64,000 nucleotides of DNA from Acidimicrobiales bacterium (GTDB taxonomy: Bacteria; Actinomycetota; Acidimicrobiia; Acidimicrobiales; Poriferisodalaceae). The notes under the pieces were generated by a model that ran no database searches, was not told the origin of the DNA, and worked only from the letters and a program-made list of their open reading frames with translations. How positions within the stretch are numbered: the stretch's first letter is position 1; each line of letters opens with the position of its first letter. The stretch is from the NCBI GenBank assembly GCA_009843525.1, contig VYDH01000016.1:1-64000 (forward strand), read 5' to 3'. Made by a program: the position numbers and the translations under genes. Shown here in pieces: positions 61,432 to 64,000 of this stretch.

Positions 61432-62835
61432 GTGAGTGACGCCAGTCGGGAGCCGACGCCGATGCCCGAGGCCCTGAAGGGCTTGGACATTGCACCGTCG
61501 GTTCTGGACCTTGTGGGTCGCACGCCGATGGTTCGGCTGAGGAAGGTCGAGCCGCATATCGCAACGCCGGTCGTCGCCAAGCTGGAGACCGCCAACCCCG
61601 GCGGCTCGGTGAAAGACCGCGCCGCAGTGGCGATGATCGACGCCGCCGAAGCTGACGGCTTGCTGCAGCCGGGCGGCGTGATAGTGGAGCCCACTTCGGG
61701 CAACACCGGCGTGGGCCTTGCCGTGGTTGCTGCGCAGCGCGGTTACCGCTGCATCTTCGTATGCACCGACAAGGTGGCGCCTGAGAAGATGGCGCTGTTG
61801 CGGGCCTATGGCGCAGAGGTGGTGGTCTGCCCGGTGGCGGTTGCGCCCGACGATCCACGCTCGTACTACTCGACCGCGGAGCGCTTGAGGAGCGAGACGC
61901 CGGGTGCCTACTCGCCGAACCAGTACGGCAACCCGAGAAACCCCCGAGCGCACTACGAAACGACCGGACCAGAGATCTGGGCACAGACCGAGGGCCGCAT
62001 CACCCACTTCGTGGCCGGTGCAGGTACAGGTGGCACCGTCGCCGGCGTAGGTCGCTATCTCAAAGAACAGGATCCCGGCATTCAGGTCGTGATCGCTGAC
62101 CCGCCGGAGTCGGTGTATGTCGGCGGAGACGGGCGGCCCTACTTGGTGGAAGGCATCGGCGAAGACTTCTGGCCGTCCACCTACGATCCCGGCGTCGTCG
62201 ACCGTGGAATTCCCGTGACCGATGCCGAGTCGTTCGCGATGGCACGTCGGGTTGCCCGGCGCGAGGGCCTGCTGATCGGCGGTTCTGGCGGTACGGCTGT
62301 GACAGGCGCATTCGCCGTTGCCGCGGAACTCGATGCCGCCGGCCGCTCGGAGGAGTCGTTAGTGGTCACGCTCATTCCGGACTCGGGCCGTGGCTACCTC
62401 AGTCGGGTGTTCGACGACGAGTGGATGGCACAGATGGGGTTCCTGCCGCAGGTGCCCGGGCCTGGAACGGTGAGCGGTCTCGTCCACGGCGAGTTCGTGT
62501 TCGTACGGCCCGACGACACCGTGGCCGCTGCGCGGCGATGCATGGATCGGGCGGAATTGCGTGCCGTTCCGGTGTGCACGGGCGAGATGCCACTGGCCGC
62601 TGCTCAGGTCGTGGGCTCGGTGGCCCAAGAAGGGCTGCTGGCGGTGGAGGGCGGCGCAACGGTGTCTGCGGCGATCGAACCGCCTCTGCCTGCGGTCGGC
62701 ATCGGAGAACCAGTCGGTCGAATCGCCGAGCTGCTGGCCCGAGCCGACCTGCTCGCGGGACCCGAGGCGGTCGTGGTCTATGACCAGGGCAGGCCAGTCG
62801 CGACGCTGGGCGCGGACGCAATCGGAGGCAGCTGA
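61432..62835 (+). CDS. Cystathionine beta-synthase (PLP, CBS-domain tail)
   Basis: This 467-residue PLP enzyme of fold type II joins serine and homocysteine, or a related pair, to cystathionine. The PLP lysine lies in NPGGSVKDRAA (about residue 63) and the substrate loop in EPTSGNTGVGLA near 87. The phosphate-binding glycines are in GAGTGGTVAGVG near 197. The C-terminal part (about 350-465) resembles a pair of CBS regulatory motifs, found in CBS but not in O-acetylserine sulfhydrylase. The GTG at 61432 is used; an ATG at 61462 is possible. Its stop overlaps the start of the next gene (TGATG), a lyase/synthase of the same pathway. Confidence 0.92.
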   Translation: MSDASREPTPMPEALKGLDIAPSVLDLVGRTPMVRLRKVEPHIATPVVAKLETANPGGSVKDRAAVAMIDAAEADGLLQPGGVIVEPTSGNTGVGLAVVAAQRGYRCIFVCTDKVAPEKMALLRAYGAEVVVCPVAVAPDDPRSYYSTAERLRSETPGAYSPNQYGNPRNPRAHYETTGPEIWAQTEGRITHFVAGAGTGGTVAGVGRYLKEQDPGIQVVIADPPESVYVGGDGRPYLVEGIGEDFWPSTYDPGVVDRGIPVTDAESFAMARRVARREGLLIGGSGGTAVTGAFAVAAELDAAGRSEESLVVTLIPDSGRGYLSRVFDDEWMAQMGFLPQVPGPGTVSGLVHGEFVFVRPDDTVAAARRCMDRAELRAVPVCTGEMPLAAAQVVGSVAQEGLLAVEGGATVSAAIEPPLPAVGIGEPVGRIAELLARADLLAGPEAVVVYDQGRPVATLGADAIGGS

Positions 62836-64000
62836 TGCTGGGCGGCGATCCGCAGGTGTCGGGCTTCGAGGACCCCGACGAGTTCGGCTTCGAGACGCGG
62901 GCGATCCGGGCGGGCCAGCCCCACGACCCCTACACGGGTGCGGTCGTCACGCCGATCTCGCTGGCCACCACCTTCGCCCAGGAAGCCGTCGGCCGGCCCC
63001 GGCACGGCTACGAGTACGGCCGAACGGGAAACCCGACCCGTCACGCCTACCAGGTCTGCGTGGCGTCGCTGGAAGGCGCCCGGCACGGGTTCGCGTTCGC
63101 CAGCGGGCTGGCGGCGTCGGATGCGCTTCTGCGAGTGCTGCGCCCAGGCGACAGTCTGCTGCTCGGAGATGACGCCTACGGAGGAACGTTCCGCCTGATC
63201 GACAAGGTGTTCGGCAACGCGGGCGTGGGGCTCGCTGCGGTCGATCTCACCGCCCCGGACAAAATCCGCGACGCCTGGACGCCGAGCACCCGCATGGTGT
63301 GGCTGGAGACGCCCACCAACCCGCTGCTCACGGTGTTCGACATCGAAGCCATCTGTGCCGTCACGCACGAGCTGGGCGGCATCGTGGTGGTGGACAACAC
63401 GTTCGCCACGCCCTACCTGCAGCAGCCGCTTGCGTTCGGTGCCGACGCCGTCGTGCACTCGGCCACCAAGTACCTCGGCGGTCACAGCGACGTGGTCGGC
63501 GGCTTCGTGGCCACCAACGACGACGAGATGGCCGACCACCTCGTCTATACGCAGAACGCCGTGGGCGCCGTTCCCAGCCCGTTCGATTGCTACTTGACCC
63601 TTCGCGGCATCAAGACGCTCGGCGTGCGAATGGACCGCCACTGTGCAAACGCTCAAGCAGTGGTCGAACTACTGGAGGAGCACCCGGCGGTGCGGTCTGT
63701 GCTGTACCCCGGGCTTGTTGATCATCTCGGGCACGACATCGCCTGCCGCCAGATGAGCGGCTTCGGCGGCATGCTGTCGTTCCGGCTGCACGGCGGGCGA
63801 GCAGCTGCCGAGCAGATCGCGGCGTCGACCAAGGTCTTCACGCTGGCGGAATCGCTGGGCGCAGTCGAATCGCTGATCGAGCATCCCGGAGCGATGACCC
63901 ACGCGTCGGCCGCAGGTTCGGCCCTGGAGGTGCCCGACGACCTTGTCCGGCTGTCGGTAGGGCTCGAAACGGTCTCGGATTTGCTGGACGATCTCGGCGC
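62835..64000 (+). CDS. Cystathionine gamma-lyase/synthase (truncated by window end)
   Basis: This PLP enzyme of the Cys/Met metabolism family is seen over its first 388 residues and continues beyond the window. RAIRAGQPHDPYTGAVVTPI (about residues 22-41), YEYGRTGNPTR near 57, VVVDNTFATPYLQQPL near 185 and the PLP lysine in HSATKYLGGHSDVVGG near 211 are clear. It acts with the upstream beta-synthase in transsulfuration between homocysteine and cysteine. Gamma-lyase and gamma-synthase cannot be told apart here; the beta-synthase partner favours the lyase direction. Its ATG shares one base with the upstream stop. Confidence 0.93.
   Translation, partial: MLGGDPQVSGFEDPDEFGFETRAIRAGQPHDPYTGAVVTPISLATTFAQEAVGRPRHGYEYGRTGNPTRHAYQVCVASLEGARHGFAFASGLAASDALLRVLRPGDSLLLGDDAYGGTFRLIDKVFGNAGVGLAAVDLTAPDKIRDAWTPSTRMVWLETPTNPLLTVFDIEAICAVTHELGGIVVVDNTFATPYLQQPLAFGADAVVHSATKYLGGHSDVVGGFVATNDDEMADHLVYTQNAVGAVPSPFDCYLTLRGIKTLGVRMDRHCANAQAVVELLEEHPAVRSVLYPGLVDHLGHDIACRQMSGFGGMLSFRLHGGRAAAEQIAASTKVFTLAESLGAVESLIEHPGAMTHASAAGSALEVPDDLVRLSVGLETVSDLLDDLG

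Overview
The window is GC-rich, densely packed bacterial chromosome (64 kb, about 55 protein genes, one tRNA). It looks like an actinobacterium, most likely of the class Acidimicrobiia, though no marker in the window proves the class. The reasons are the eno / ftsB-like / DUF501 / ppx gene set, many SDR enzymes and luciferase-like (F420/FMN) oxidoreductases, aerobic CO-dehydrogenase-type accessory genes, and frequent GTG starts. A TAnnnT hexamer sits 5 to 9 bases before the start codon of over twenty genes. This implies that many transcripts are leaderless, and it helps to fix several starts.

Layout. 0.1-1.9 kb: eno and an ftsB/divIC-like gene. 2-15.7 kb: a segment that separates these from their usual partners DUF501 and ppx (15.8-17.4 kb). 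It carries molybdenum-hydroxylase small and medium subunits (coxS, coxM), accessory genes (moxR/coxD-like, coxE-like, a two-gene xdhC, a MocA-like transferase, coxG), a fatty-acid desaturase, an aldo/keto reductase, a TPR protein and an acyl-CoA dehydrogenase. The catalytic large subunit is absent. 17.4-20.9 kb: acetyltransferase, RecB-like nuclease, tRNA-Leu(UAA) and a Phd/PIN toxin-antitoxin pair. 20.9-29.3 kb: ketopantoate-reductase-like protein, cytochrome P450, inositol-phosphate synthase, a secreted protein with an unusual upstream repeat array, a 2-oxoglutarate oxygenase, a methyltransferase and a Rieske-ThDP enzyme fusion. 29.4-32.9 kb: a tightly overlapping four-gene operon (histidine phosphatase, GcvT/DmdA-like, ornithine-cyclodeaminase-like, DMT exporter). 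33-43.6 kb: PPK2, SulP transporter, SDRs, LLM oxidoreductases, a D-2-hydroxyacid dehydrogenase, an MFS transporter and homogentisate dioxygenase. 43.6-48.4 kb: a polysaccharide ABC exporter with a two-domain glycosyltransferase.

48.5-52.8 kb holds the most interesting gene. After a PhyH-like dioxygenase and an SDR comes a GrdB/PrdB-family gene interrupted by one in-frame UGA at the position of the conserved redox cysteine (context TPV-UGA-PLC). A hairpin with bacterial SECIS geometry follows directly. I read it as one selenoprotein of about 381 residues rather than two short genes.

52.9-59.2 kb: a fused indolepyruvate:ferredoxin oxidoreductase, then a 2.7 kb island with a small membrane protein and a GmrSD-like DUF262/DUF1524 protein. 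A second, diverged copy of the oxidoreductase 3' end closes the island, as expected of an element inserted at the end of a gene. 59.4-64 kb: a DMT transporter, a DUF433/DUF5615 toxin-antitoxin pair, and a transsulfuration pair (cystathionine beta-synthase and a gamma-lyase/synthase cut by the window end). No rRNA, CRISPR array, integrase, transposase or prophage gene was seen. No stretch longer than 300 bases lacks a gene; the longest is 2545-2832, which holds a dispersed repeat and probably the coxS promoter.
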